NCBI RefSeq assembly: GCF_007993865.1
Contig: NZ_VIUH01000025.1
Span: 1 to 64,000 of the forward strand
Direction of reading: 5' to 3'
DNA length: 64,000 bases
Source: Pseudomonas sp. SJZ079
Lineage (GTDB): Bacteria > Pseudomonadota > Gammaproteobacteria > Pseudomonadales > Pseudomonadaceae
Positions 1-9,093 of this stretch are shown piece after piece; the stretch's first letter is position 1; every line of letters starts with the position of its first letter. The position numbers and the translations under genes are program-made. The notes under the pieces were generated by a model. The model was not told the DNA's origin, did no database searches, and saw nothing but the letters and a program-made list of their open reading frames with translations.

Positions 1-66
1 AGTGAAACGATGCATCGCCGATGGTAGTGTGGGGTTTCCCCATGTGAGAGTAGGTCATCGTCAAGC
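1..66 (+). rRNA. rrf: 5S ribosomal RNA, 3' part
   Basis: The first 66 bases match the 3' half of a Pseudomonas 5S rRNA: the GATGCATCGCC region, the GGTAGTGTGGGGTTTCCCC arm and the closing GTAGGTCATCGTCAAGC strand of the terminal helix. The 5' half lies outside the window, so an rRNA operon ends here. A hairpin terminator follows immediately. Confidence 0.93.
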
Positions 67-76
67 GCCTAACACC

Positions 77-116
77 AAACCCCCAATCGGCTTGCGCCGG
101 TTGGGGGTTTGTCTTT
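77..116 (+). terminator. Rho-independent terminator of the rRNA operon
   Basis: AAACCCCCAA and TTGGGGGTTT pair as arms around a short GC-rich loop (77-110), followed by GTCTTT. The position directly after the 5S rRNA end fits an rrn operon terminator. Confidence 0.85.
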
Positions 117-270
117 GTGCGCGAAAATACTCGCAGAACCTCGGTAGGCAAGGGGCAGGGCGTCGCCGAGCGCCGCGGTTTGCAATGGGCATCGCTGGCC
201 TGCTGCCCTGTACTCCACAGTTCGGTGTGCTGCTCGTCTAGAATAGGCAGATCTTTCAGAGAGACCGTTT

Positions 271-930
271 ATGTGCGATTCGGCCGATCCTCAGCCACCG
301 TCGGAGCTGCCTGTAGAGGAGCTGATCGCCTGCCACGAATGTGATCTGCTGATGCGCAAACCAGACTGCACGGAAGGTGAGCGCGTGGAGTGCCCCCGTT
401 GTGGCTATGAGTTGTATACCTATCGCCATCAGGTAGTGCGTCGTAGCCTGGCGTTGGTGATTGCCGCGTTGTTGCTCTATGTGCCGGCCAATTTCTTACC
501 AATCATGCGGCTCAATCTATTGGGTCAGACCACCGAGGACACGCTGTGGAGCGGGGTGCTCGGCCTATATGACAGCGGTATGCAGGGCGTCGCCGTGGTG
601 GTTTTTCTCTGCAGCATGGCCGTGCCCCTGCTCAAGCTGCTGTGTCAGCTCGCGGTGTTGTTGAGCATTCGCCTGGATTTCGGCCGTGGCTATGGCTTAT
701 TGCTCTACCGCATCTATCACCACCTGCGGGACTGGGGCATGCTCGAGGTCTACCTGATGGGTATTCTGGTCGCCATGGTTAAATTGGCCGATCTGGCGGA
801 CCTCAGTCTGGGCCTGGGCCTGCTGTGTTTTATTGCGCTACTGCTGACTCAGGTCTGGCTGGAGGTGACCATGTCACCGCATCAGATCTGGGAAGCCTTG
901 TCGGGGGAGGATGAGCATGCGCGCGATTGA
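271..930 (+). CDS. PqiA/LetA-family inner-membrane protein, first half
   Basis: 219-aa membrane protein. It has an N-terminal zinc-ribbon-like CHEC...CPRC pair (residues about 21-49), then about four hydrophobic segments including the family motif YVPANFLPIM (about 70-80). PqiA/LetA (YebS) proteins act in the inner membrane with MCE-domain PqiB/LetB proteins in lipid traffic between membranes. In E. coli one protein carries two such halves; here two separate genes in tandem each encode one half. The next gene starts inside this one and a PqiB-like gene follows. The start is preceded by AGAGAGACC. The family call is firm; the transported lipid is unknown. Confidence 0.88.
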   Translation: MCDSADPQPPSELPVEELIACHECDLLMRKPDCTEGERVECPRCGYELYTYRHQVVRRSLALVIAALLLYVPANFLPIMRLNLLGQTTEDTLWSGVLGLYDSGMQGVAVVVFLCSMAVPLLKLLCQLAVLLSIRLDFGRGYGLLLYRIYHHLRDWGMLEVYLMGILVAMVKLADLADLSLGLGLLCFIALLLTQVWLEVTMSPHQIWEALSGEDEHARD

Positions 931-1540
931 TGCTGGGTTTATTCTCTGCCACGAATGTCACCAACTGAACCGTCAGGCGGCGAATTCGAGCAAGCAGTAC
1001 TGTTCGCGTTGCGGCGGGCTTCTGCAGGCACGTCGACCGAACAGTCTGGCGCGTACCTGGGCGTTGCTGCTGACTGCGGCGATTTTGTATATCCCGGCCA
1101 ACCTGCTGCCGATCATGACCGTCAACTCGCTGGGCAAGGGACAATCGGACACCATCATGTCCGGAGTGGTGGAGTTGATGAACCATGGCATGCTGCCGAT
1201 TGCGGCTGTGGTATTCATCGCCAGTATCCTGGTGCCGACCTTCAAGCTGGTTGGCATTGCGTTGCTGCTCTATTCGGTACAGCGACATCAGCCCATGTCG
1301 GCGCAGCAGCGGATTTTGATGTATCGCTTTATCGAGTGGATCGGTCGCTGGTCAATGTTGGACATCTTCGTCATCGCCATTCTGGTGACGGTGGTCAATT
1401 TTGGCGCCCTGGCAAGCATCGAGCCGGGTATGGGCGCCGTCGCCTTCGCCAGTGTGGTGATTCTGACCATGCTGGCTGCTTTAACCTTTGACCCTCGTTT
1501 GATTTGGGATAACACGGAGTCGGAAGACGACCATGAGTGA
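917..1540 (+). CDS. PqiA/LetA-family inner-membrane protein, second half
   Basis: 207-aa protein with the same plan as its upstream neighbour: an N-terminal CHEC...CSRC zinc-ribbon-like pair, the motif YIPANLLPIMTV, and four hydrophobic segments. I place the start at the second ATG (917) because the strong GGGGGAGG at 903-910 touches the first ATG (911) but sits six bases before 917. It overlaps the preceding gene by 14 bp and the MCE-domain gene by 8 bp, which indicates translational coupling in one operon. It probably forms the second half of a bipartite PqiA-type protein. Confidence 0.87.
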   Translation: MRAIDAGFILCHECHQLNRQAANSSKQYCSRCGGLLQARRPNSLARTWALLLTAAILYIPANLLPIMTVNSLGKGQSDTIMSGVVELMNHGMLPIAAVVFIASILVPTFKLVGIALLLYSVQRHQPMSAQQRILMYRFIEWIGRWSMLDIFVIAILVTVVNFGALASIEPGMGAVAFASVVILTMLAALTFDPRLIWDNTESEDDHE

Positions 1541-3833
1541 TCTGCCTCTGGCAAAAAAACGCCCGGCGTCCAACTGGTCGGCCATATGGGTCCTGCCCCT
1601 GATCGCCTTGTTGATAGGTGGTTGGCTGGGCTGGCGCGCCTATAGCCAGGCTGGGATCGAGATTCAGGTGATTTTCGAGAGTGGGGAAGGCATTCAGGCC
1701 GGTAAAACCGAGGTGATTTACAAGGGGATGTCGATCGGCAAGGTCAAGCGATTGGCTCTGGACCGCAGTGAGAGTCAACGTGGGGTGATCGCGACCCTGG
1801 AAATGAGTAACGATGTCGAATCGCATCTGCGTGCCGAAACCCGATTCTGGCTGGTCAAGCCGAGTGTGACCTTGGCCGGGATTACCGGACTGGAGGCATT
1901 GGTCTCGGGTAACTATATCGCCGTCAGCCCGGGTGAAGGTGAGCCGACCTACAAGTTCAAGGCGCTACCCGAGGCGCCGCCGTTGTCGGATGACCGGCCA
2001 GGCCTGCACCTGACGTTGAAGGCCGAGCGCTTGGGTTCACTGAACCGCGACAGCCCGGTGTTCTACAAGCAGATCCAAGTTGGCCGGGTGAAGAGCTACG
2101 CGCTGGGCGATGACCAGAGTACGGTCGAGGTCAAGGTGTATGTCGAGCCGGCCTATGCCAGTTTGGTGCGTAAACATACGCGTTTCTGGAATGTTAGCGG
2201 GATCACTATCGATGCCGACTTATCGGGCATCAAGCTACGCAGTGAGTCGCTGGCCAGCATCGTGGCGGGTGGTATTGCCTTTGCCACGCCGGAATACCGT
2301 AAGGACAGCCCAGCGACCGATCCAAGCAAACCGTTTCGTCTATATGAAGACTTCGAGGCGGCGCAGTCTGGAATCAAAGTGCTGGTCAATCTGACCGATT
2401 TTGCCGGGCTTAAGGCCGGACGCTCTGACGTGTTGTACAACGGTATCAAGGCTGGCAGCGTAAAGACCTTGACGGTCAACGAGGACCTGGCCAGTGCCAC
2501 GGCCGAGCTGACACTGGACCCGCGCGTCGAAGACTATCTGGTCGAAGGGACCGAGTTCTGGACGGTGAAGCCCTCGATTTCCCTGTCCGGAATCTCGGGT
2601 TTGGAGGCGCTGGTCTCGGGCAACTACATCGCTGTGCGTCCGGGCAAGAAGGGTGGCAAGGTCAAACGTGTGTTCGAGGGCCGCGCGAAGGCGCCACCGA
2701 TGGATTTGAGTGCACCTGGGCTGCACCTGGAGTTGTTCAGCGATAGTCTGGGTTCGTTGGAGGTGGGCAGCCCTGTGCTGTTTCACCAGCTCAAGGTCGG
2801 TTCGCTGCAGAGCGTTCAGCTGGCAAGCGATAATCAGAGAATGGTATTTGCGGCGTACATCGAGCCGGAGTATGCGCATTTGGTCAATAGCAGCACGCGC
2901 TTTTGGAATGCCAGCGGCATCACGCTTAAGGGCGGCTTGTCCGGTGTCGAGGTGAAGAGCGAGTCGCTGCAAACCTTGCTGGCGGGTGGCGTGGCCTTCG
3001 AAACGCCGGACTCAAAGGCGGCGAAGATGCCCAAGAAACTGCTGCAGTTTAACGTGCATGAGAGTCGCGAGACCGCCTTGCAAGGTGGCCAGGCTATCAC
3101 TATTCGGCTGGATCGGGCTGATGGACTGAGCCCTGGCACCGCCATTCGCTACAAGGGTTTGGAGGTCGGCAAGGTCGAACGTATCGAGTTGACCGAGGAC
3201 CTGCAGGCGCTGCTGCTGCATGCGCGCATCACCCAAGCCAGTCAGCAGATCGCTCGGTCCGGCACGCAGTTCTGGGTGGTCAAGCCCGAGTTGAGTCTGA
3301 CCCGGGTGGATAATCTCGAGACCTTGGTCAGTGGTCAGTATCTGGAAGTGTTACCGGCGGACAAGCTGAGCGCTAAACAGACCGAGTTCATCGCTTTGGC
3401 GCAACCGCCGAACAAGGCCGCGCCTTCTCCCGGGTTGCGCCTGGTGCTCAGTGCGGCGCAACGCAGCTCGTTGAAAGCCGGGGTGCCGGTGACCTATCGC
3501 GAGGTTCCGGTCGGCAAGGTCACGGGCTATGAGCTCGGGCCAACGGCGGATCGGGTGCTGATCCATATCCTGATCGAACCGCGCTATATGGCTTTAGTGC
3601 ACACCGGCAGCCGTTTTTGGAACACTTCTGGAGTCGGCGTCGATGCCGGTTTGTTCAAGGGTGTGCAGGTGCGCGCCGAGTCCTTGGAAACCATTATCGA
3701 AGGCGGGGTGGCGTTCGCGACGCCAGAACAGGAGGACATGGGCATGCAGGCCAAGCCTGGACAGACCTTTGCGCTGTTTGAGGATCCCCAGGAAGCCTGG
3801 TTGCGCTGGGCGCCGAAAATCGCCTTGCCGTAG
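1533..3833 (+). CDS. PqiB/LetB-type protein with six MCE domains
   Basis: 766-aa protein with one N-terminal transmembrane segment (about residues 14-34, WSAIWVLPLIALLIGGWLGW) and a large periplasmic part. Six MCE (mammalian cell entry) repeats are visible. They alternate between a type with GxxAGKTEVxYKGxxxGKVK and a type with PGLHLxLxAxxLGSL...VGxVxS. From memory, E. coli PqiB has three and LetB/YebT seven, so six is intermediate. MCE rings stack into a tube or syringe that carries phospholipid between inner and outer membrane. The gene is coupled to two PqiA-type genes and ends before a strong palindrome. Confidence 0.9.
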   Translation: MSDLPLAKKRPASNWSAIWVLPLIALLIGGWLGWRAYSQAGIEIQVIFESGEGIQAGKTEVIYKGMSIGKVKRLALDRSESQRGVIATLEMSNDVESHLRAETRFWLVKPSVTLAGITGLEALVSGNYIAVSPGEGEPTYKFKALPEAPPLSDDRPGLHLTLKAERLGSLNRDSPVFYKQIQVGRVKSYALGDDQSTVEVKVYVEPAYASLVRKHTRFWNVSGITIDADLSGIKLRSESLASIVAGGIAFATPEYRKDSPATDPSKPFRLYEDFEAAQSGIKVLVNLTDFAGLKAGRSDVLYNGIKAGSVKTLTVNEDLASATAELTLDPRVEDYLVEGTEFWTVKPSISLSGISGLEALVSGNYIAVRPGKKGGKVKRVFEGRAKAPPMDLSAPGLHLELFSDSLGSLEVGSPVLFHQLKVGSLQSVQLASDNQRMVFAAYIEPEYAHLVNSSTRFWNASGITLKGGLSGVEVKSESLQTLLAGGVAFETPDSKAAKMPKKLLQFNVHESRETALQGGQAITIRLDRADGLSPGTAIRYKGLEVGKVERIELTEDLQALLLHARITQASQQIARSGTQFWVVKPELSLTRVDNLETLVSGQYLEVLPADKLSAKQTEFIALAQPPNKAAPSPGLRLVLSAAQRSSLKAGVPVTYREVPVGKVTGYELGPTADRVLIHILIEPRYMALVHTGSRFWNTSGVGVDAGLFKGVQVRAESLETIIEGGVAFATPEQEDMGMQAKPGQTFALFEDPQEAWLRWAPKIALP

Positions 3834-3841
3834 TCAAGACG

Positions 3842-3883
3842 CACACAGACCAAGGGCCGCATATGCGGCCCTTGGTCTGTGTG
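3842..3883. terminator. Perfect 42-bp palindrome between convergent operons
   Basis: The 21 bases at 3842-3862 are the exact reverse complement of 3863-3883, with no unpaired loop. It lies between the stop of the MCE gene and the stop of mksB, which converge here. It would form a strong hairpin in either transcript, so it probably acts as a shared bidirectional terminator, although no clear U-tract follows on either side. Confidence 0.75.
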
Positions 3884-3892
3884 GCGCGAGAG

Positions 3893-6730
3893 TCACGCCG
3901 GTTCGGTTGCCGTGAGTGTTGTGCCCAGTGCTTCGACTTGGGCGGGCTCGCGACGCTGGATGAACTTCCAGTCGGCTTCGTCGATGTAGATGCCGTCAGG
4001 GCCGCTGCCACCTTCCAGGTCGATCGCCACATGTGCGGAAACCTGCGGTTTGACTGAGGCCAGAATCGGCACGAAACCGAGTTGCAAACTGGTTTCGATC
4101 AGTGCCTGCTGGTTGCGCTCGTCGATGTCTGCCGCTTCGTCGAGGTAGTAGGGCAGGCGTACGCGTCCGGCCTGCTCACGATCCATCAGGTGCAGCAGCA
4201 GGTACATGTTGGTCAGCGCCTTGATGGTCATGGTCGTACCATTACTGGCCGCACCGTCGATGTCGGTGTGGATCACCGGGGCGCCGCCGACCTTGGTGAT
4301 CTCGAAGGCCAGCTCGAACAGGTCCTTGAGCCCCAGCTGGTTATGGTTGGCCGCCACCAGCCGTGCCAGGTACTCCTTGGCCTCTTCGTTCTTCACGTCC
4401 TGATCGCCGCTCTGCTGCAAGTCGAACACCGAGAAGGTCTCACCTTCCTCGTACTGACCGGCGCTGTGGATGATCTGATCGATATGCTTGAGCGCCTCCT
4501 TGTTCGGTGCGAGAACGATGCGGAAGCTTTCCAGGTTGGACACCTGGCGCTTGTTGATCTCGCGGTTGAACAGCGCCAACTGGTGTTCCAGGTTGTCGTA
4601 GTCGCTGCGGATATTGCGCAGGGTGCGAGCGATGTCGGTGACCGCCGCGCGACGTGCCTTGGCCAGGGTGATGGCCTCGTCCTGGCGATGCGCATAGGCG
4701 TTGACCAGCAGGTGCAGGCGGCGCTCGACGTCGTCCTCGCTGTCGAACTTGGCCACGCCCTTGAGGCGTACCTGGGCATACAGCGCCTCGATCTGCCCGT
4801 CGATGCGCTGCAAGCTCTGCCAGGCATCCTGATAGTCATTGAGCAGCGGTAACAGGTTGTCCAGCGAGTCATCCACCGGGTCGGTGAAGGGGGTGCCGAA
4901 CGGCAGATTGGCCGGCAAGAGTTGGCGGCGGCGCAGGGCGTCTTCCAATGTCCGTTGCTTGGCTTCCAGGTCGGCCAGTTGGCGGCCGACCAGTTGCAGC
5001 TTGGCAGAGAGTTGCTGGACCCGTTCGGTAAAGGCATCACTGGCGCGTGTCAGTTCGTCCTGGGTGGCCTCCAGTTGCGCCAGTCGCTCCAGTTTGTCGG
5101 CCTCCTCAGCGGAGAGCGTTTGGCTGCGGCGGAAGTCCTCCAGGGCCTTCTGCGCATCCAGCACGGCCTGGTACAGCTGTTCGGTCTGCGCCTTGCTCGC
5201 GGCCCGGTCGGCCGCCACTGTCTGCTGGGTCTTCAGTTGCTTGTATTCGCGCTCCAGGCGATCTTTCTGATCGCGCAGGGCGGCGCGATCGGCCAGGGCC
5301 TGCAGGGCGGGTGGTTCGATGTGCGCGAGGTCGATGGACAGGCCGGGGACTTCGAAACGCTCGCCCTTGAAACCATCCAGCACGACTTCCAGGGAGCGGA
5401 CCCAGGCGTCGCCGTCGTCCAGGGCGATGCCCTTCTCGCCCAGCGGCAGGCTGAATAGTTGAGCATTGAACAGGCGCATCAGGCGGTCGACATCTTGTTG
5501 CGAGAATTCCTCGCGCAGCCTGGCGTAGCTGTTGTTGTCGGCATGTTCGAGTTGCTGCTTGATCGACTTCAGGCGTTTCTCCAGGTCGTGCAGGCGCTCG
5601 TCGAGATCCTCGCTGGAGAACTGCCGCGATTGCGCCAGGGCGCCAGCCAGCTCGTCATGGGCGTCCTTGGCGGCCAGCAGCTGGGCTTCCAACACCTGGG
5701 CATTCTCGACCAGGGCGAAGCGGTTCTTCAGCACCGCCAGTTCGCCCAGCCAGCGTTGAACCTCGCTGATCTCGCGCTCCAGGCGCATCAGCTCCTGGGT
5801 GCCGCCGCGTTGTTCCTGCTGCAGGCCATCCTGCTCGCCGCGGTAGTGCTCGGCCTGGATCACCAGCTCTTCACGGCGTGCGCCGGCATAGTCCTGCCAG
5901 GTGCCGAGCAAGGAGTCGAGCAGTGGCGAGAGGCGGTGCAGCTTGCCACGCAGATGCTCGCGCTGGGCCACACCGGCGGACAGCGCTTCGATCAGCGGCC
6001 CGGCGCCGACCAGGGCCTGATAATCCTGCTCCATGCGCCGCACGTCGCGGAAGGCTTCTTCGGTGGCGGCGATGTAGTCGACGCTGCCGGAGCGCAGGCT
6101 GTGTTCGAAGGCGTCGAGGAACAGCTGCTTGAGCTTGGCCGCGGTGATTTCGCGCATGTGCAGCAGGTTGATGAACAGCGCGCGGAAGGTCTTCAGGCTC
6201 TGTTCGCTGGTCGAGCGCAGCGGAATCAGGGTCAGGTCGAGTGGCACCGAGGTGTGCCCGCCCACCAGCAGGCGGCGCAGTTCTTCGGGTTTCAGTTCGT
6301 AGGCCTTGATGCCTTCGCGCTCGAGGTTGTTGAACAGCTCGCGCTGGCGCAGGCAGGTGCCGTTCTTCTGGTAGTGGGCCAGCTCCAGCTCGCCGGCGTA
6401 GGCGAAGAACTGGTGACCGAAGCCGCCACCCGGACCGCGCCCGGCCACGCCGATCACATGGGGACCGTGGGGCAGGGCGACTTCCACCAGGATGTAGCTG
6501 GTATCCGAGGCGAAGTAGAACTTGCGCGACTGCTCCAGGCTGTACTTGCCGAAACTCATGTCCGACATGCGCGCCAGAATCGGGAACTGCAGGGCGTTGA
6601 TCGAGGCGCTCTTGCCCAGGTTGTTGGCGCCGTAGACCGACAGCGGGTGTTCCAGGGGGAACAGGCCGAGGCTGTAGCCGGCGGTATTCAGCAGGGCGAA
6701 GCGGCGGATGCCGTAGCGTTCCTGGCTCAT
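3893..6730 (-). CDS. mksB: MksB, SMC-like condensin ATPase
   Basis: 945-aa SMC/MukB-type ATPase. The N-terminal Walker A region reads GANNLGKSASIN (about residues 34-45). A long coiled-coil-rich middle rich in E, Q, L and R follows. Near the C terminus are a signature-like SNGTTMTIKAL and a Walker B LPYYLDEAADID. MksB proteins are small relatives of MukB that help organise chromosomes. The start overlaps mksE by 4 bp, and the operon order mksF-mksE-mksB is the usual one. No nuclease subunit gene (mksG/jetD) follows; the operon ends at the palindrome at 3842-3883. This suggests the chromosomal, non-Wadjet type. Confidence 0.9.
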   Translation of the reverse strand: MSQERYGIRRFALLNTAGYSLGLFPLEHPLSVYGANNLGKSASINALQFPILARMSDMSFGKYSLEQSRKFYFASDTSYILVEVALPHGPHVIGVAGRGPGGGFGHQFFAYAGELELAHYQKNGTCLRQRELFNNLEREGIKAYELKPEELRRLLVGGHTSVPLDLTLIPLRSTSEQSLKTFRALFINLLHMREITAAKLKQLFLDAFEHSLRSGSVDYIAATEEAFRDVRRMEQDYQALVGAGPLIEALSAGVAQREHLRGKLHRLSPLLDSLLGTWQDYAGARREELVIQAEHYRGEQDGLQQEQRGGTQELMRLEREISEVQRWLGELAVLKNRFALVENAQVLEAQLLAAKDAHDELAGALAQSRQFSSEDLDERLHDLEKRLKSIKQQLEHADNNSYARLREEFSQQDVDRLMRLFNAQLFSLPLGEKGIALDDGDAWVRSLEVVLDGFKGERFEVPGLSIDLAHIEPPALQALADRAALRDQKDRLEREYKQLKTQQTVAADRAASKAQTEQLYQAVLDAQKALEDFRRSQTLSAEEADKLERLAQLEATQDELTRASDAFTERVQQLSAKLQLVGRQLADLEAKQRTLEDALRRRQLLPANLPFGTPFTDPVDDSLDNLLPLLNDYQDAWQSLQRIDGQIEALYAQVRLKGVAKFDSEDDVERRLHLLVNAYAHRQDEAITLAKARRAAVTDIARTLRNIRSDYDNLEHQLALFNREINKRQVSNLESFRIVLAPNKEALKHIDQIIHSAGQYEEGETFSVFDLQQSGDQDVKNEEAKEYLARLVAANHNQLGLKDLFELAFEITKVGGAPVIHTDIDGAASNGTTMTIKALTNMYLLLHLMDREQAGRVRLPYYLDEAADIDERNQQALIETSLQLGFVPILASVKPQVSAHVAIDLEGGSGPDGIYIDEADWKFIQRREPAQVEALGTTLTATEPA

Positions 6731-7437
6731 GCTTCGATCTCCTGTTGCGTGCGTTCTTCGGCCATGGCGCGGGCCAGGGCGTCTTCTTCGGAAAGCTCGG
6801 GGGCGGAAAGCTCAGGCTCATCCAGCGCCAGGCTGATGATCTCCTCCTCGGGCTCGTCGTCGATCAGCTCTGGGGTGGGCAGCGGCAGGTCACTGTGCAG
6901 CGTGGCGGCCAGGTCGCGATCCTGCTGCACGGACAGGCAGACGTCGAGGAAGCGATGCATCGGCGCGAGAAAGCGGTAAATGCCGTTGTCTTCGCTGGCG
7001 AAGCCCAGTTGACCGAGGCGACGCATGACTTTCTCTTCCAGCTCGTCCTGGGTGGTCACTTCGGCCTGGACGAACAGGTCGCGGTATTTCTCCAGCAGCG
7101 CCGGCAGTTCGTCGCGACCGATACTGCCGCCATCGAGCACGGCCAGCGGATCACGGCCCTGGTCGGCGAGGTGTTCGACCAGGATGAAGGTGAACAGCGC
7201 CAGGCGTTGGGCGGTCTTGTTGACCTGTGCGCCCATCTGCTCGGGGACGAAGTAATAGAAGCCGCGCGGGTCGCAGACCAGCTCGAAGCCGAGCGCCTTG
7301 AACAGTGCGCGGTACTGATCCTGCTGGTTGGACAGCTGGGCATAGAGTTCGGGGTCGCGGCGGCTGACGTGATAGCCCTTGAACAGCTCGCGGAAAATCG
7401 GCGCCAGCTGGCTCAGTTCGGAGAGGTCGAGGTTCAT
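6727..7437 (-). CDS. mksE: MksE, condensin accessory subunit
   Basis: 236-aa protein, close to MukE length. It begins MNLDLSELSQLAPIF and includes the family-like stretch LFKGYHVSRRDPELYAQL and DPRGFYYFVPE, then an acidic C terminus (EEEIISLALDEPELSAPE). MukE/MksE proteins are winged-helix (KITE) subunits that bind the kleisin MksF. It shares 4-bp overlaps with both mksF upstream and mksB downstream, so the three subunits are translationally coupled. The call rests on length, position and sequence pattern. Confidence 0.87.
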   Translation of the reverse strand: MNLDLSELSQLAPIFRELFKGYHVSRRDPELYAQLSNQQDQYRALFKALGFELVCDPRGFYYFVPEQMGAQVNKTAQRLALFTFILVEHLADQGRDPLAVLDGGSIGRDELPALLEKYRDLFVQAEVTTQDELEEKVMRRLGQLGFASEDNGIYRFLAPMHRFLDVCLSVQQDRDLAATLHSDLPLPTPELIDDEPEEEIISLALDEPELSAPELSEEDALARAMAEERTQQEIEA

Positions 7438-8702
7438 ACAGGGTTCTTCTCGGCTTTATCGGGGGCCGTGAGGCTTTTGATCAGGGCGAATGAGTTCAGG
7501 CTGAGCTGATGCTCGACGGTCAGGTAGTCGCGGCGCTGCAGGCGTTCACGCTGGAAGCGCGCGTCGCGCGACAGGCGCGAGAACCAGTAGAGCAGTTCAT
7601 CGGTAGCGCCTTCCGGCTCCTGCTCCAGCAGCCAGAGCATCAGGTCCGGCAGCGGCAGGGCCTGTTGGCAGCGCTCGAGCATTTCGCGGGCGGTGCGCGG
7701 CGCACGCGGCGCTTGACCCTTGCGCGTGGCGCTGGCCTTGGGGAACTGCGCCGGCTTCGGCTGGAAGCGCGCCAGGGCATAGACGTAGGCCTCGACTTGC
7801 GAGGCGCTGCCGAGGAAGGTGCTCTGCGGCCGGCTGAACAAGGGCAGCGCCGCCTGTGGCACGGCGTCCAGGCCTTTGCGGCGGATGGCGGCCAGGGCCA
7901 GCGCCGCGCCGCGGGTCACTGCGTTGTGCCGGCGGGCTTCCTCGCGCAACGGCAGCAGCAGTTCGCGGGCGCGGCGCAGGGTCAGCTGGGCGGTGGTCTG
8001 CATTTCCAGGATGCGTGCATGGGTGCGCAGCAGCAGATCGTCATCGACCAGCTGACCGAGGCGCTGCTGTTCGCCGAGCAGGCGCAACAGCACGTGTTCG
8101 ACGCGGTACACGCCCTGCTCGAAGGCGCCATCGGCGGCGACCAGTTGGATCATCGGCTCGACATATTCGTCCCAGGTGGCCAGCACCTCGGCGTAGCGCT
8201 GACGCAGGGGAATCTGCCGATCACTGGTCTTGGCCCGTTCGGCCACCGCGACCAGCGCCTGTTCGTCGTTGGCCAGTTTCTTCAACACGTCGCGCACGCG
8301 CATATCGAGCAGGCGCAGCTGACGCGCCAGGTCACTGGCGTCGCGCACCTCGAAGGCATCCTGGATGTAACCGGCCAGGCGTTCGAGGTGGCGCAGGTAC
8401 GCCTCGATCTCCAGGCACAGGCCCAGGCGGTGCTCGCGCCGCAGGTAGGCGAGGAAGTCATGGATCTGCGCATTCAGCTCAAAGCGGTTGGGGCTCTTGG
8501 CCACCGGCACCAGAATATCCAGGCGGATCCACTGGTCGAGCAGGGCGGTAATGTCCACCGGCGTGCTGTCCGGCAGCTGCGCGGCGAGCTGATTGCGCAA
8601 CTCGACCAGGCTCAGGGTGCCGTTATCGAAGCGCTCGCAGAGCGGCTCGAGCAAGGTCCAGTGTTCGGCAAGGGCGCGCAGTACGCGCTTGGGGTCGATC
8701 AT
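7434..8702 (-). CDS. mksF: MksF, condensin kleisin subunit
   Basis: 422-aa protein, first gene of the mksFEB operon and close to MukF in length (about 440). It is largely helical and rich in L, R and Q, as expected for a kleisin with an N-terminal winged helix and a helical middle. It starts MIDPKRVLRALAEHW. Kleisins bridge the SMC heads and carry the MksE dimer. The gene is divergent from nspC across a 391-bp gap that should hold both promoters. No individual catalytic motif is expected, so the call depends mainly on operon context and length. Confidence 0.85.
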   Translation of the reverse strand: MIDPKRVLRALAEHWTLLEPLCERFDNGTLSLVELRNQLAAQLPDSTPVDITALLDQWIRLDILVPVAKSPNRFELNAQIHDFLAYLRREHRLGLCLEIEAYLRHLERLAGYIQDAFEVRDASDLARQLRLLDMRVRDVLKKLANDEQALVAVAERAKTSDRQIPLRQRYAEVLATWDEYVEPMIQLVAADGAFEQGVYRVEHVLLRLLGEQQRLGQLVDDDLLLRTHARILEMQTTAQLTLRRARELLLPLREEARRHNAVTRGAALALAAIRRKGLDAVPQAALPLFSRPQSTFLGSASQVEAYVYALARFQPKPAQFPKASATRKGQAPRAPRTAREMLERCQQALPLPDLMLWLLEQEPEGATDELLYWFSRLSRDARFQRERLQRRDYLTVEHQLSLNSFALIKSLTAPDKAEKNPV

Positions 8703-9093
8703 TGAGAGGCCGATCGCTTAATCAAGAAAAACGCGGATTGTACTGCATGGGGCTGCAAAGGCTTGAGTGTCAGTCATCTGTTCTGGTTTCCCTGGCGATT
8801 GGCAGAAGGCGAGCGGCAGAACGTCCATATCAGCATCCGCCGCAGCCTGAGTGCGGCAGGTTCAAGCGCAGGTCATGCCCCTGTAACCCCGTTCACTCAT
8901 CCTGTCATCGGCCAGGTTGCGGCGGCCGACTATCGGTGAGTTGCATCAATGCGTTGCCAACGGTCGCGGAATCGACGAAATATTCCCGTTGCCCTTTCGA
9001 TATGCGTCAGTTGTCTGCACAATTCGCCTCCACTTTTTGGGGAGGGGTCAGTACAGCTGATTTCCTGCCGGCCGACCTTGCATAGGTACACAG
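8703..9093. other. Divergent intergenic region mksF / nspC
   Basis: 391 bp with no supportable gene on either strand; the only reading frames are short and lack ribosome-binding sites. It must contain promoters for the mks operon (minus) and the norspermidine operon (plus). I see no clear riboswitch, repeat or terminator. Confidence 0.6.

Noticed and set aside
2..344. Open frames over the first 340 bp
   Set aside because: They run through the 5S rRNA end and its terminator and are not coding.
5459..8705. Long plus-strand open frames (506, 254 and 398 codons) opposite the mks operon
   Set aside because: They are antisense shadows produced by GC-rich codon usage of mksB, mksE and mksF; they lack ribosome-binding sites and recognisable motifs, while the minus-strand proteins have clear family features.
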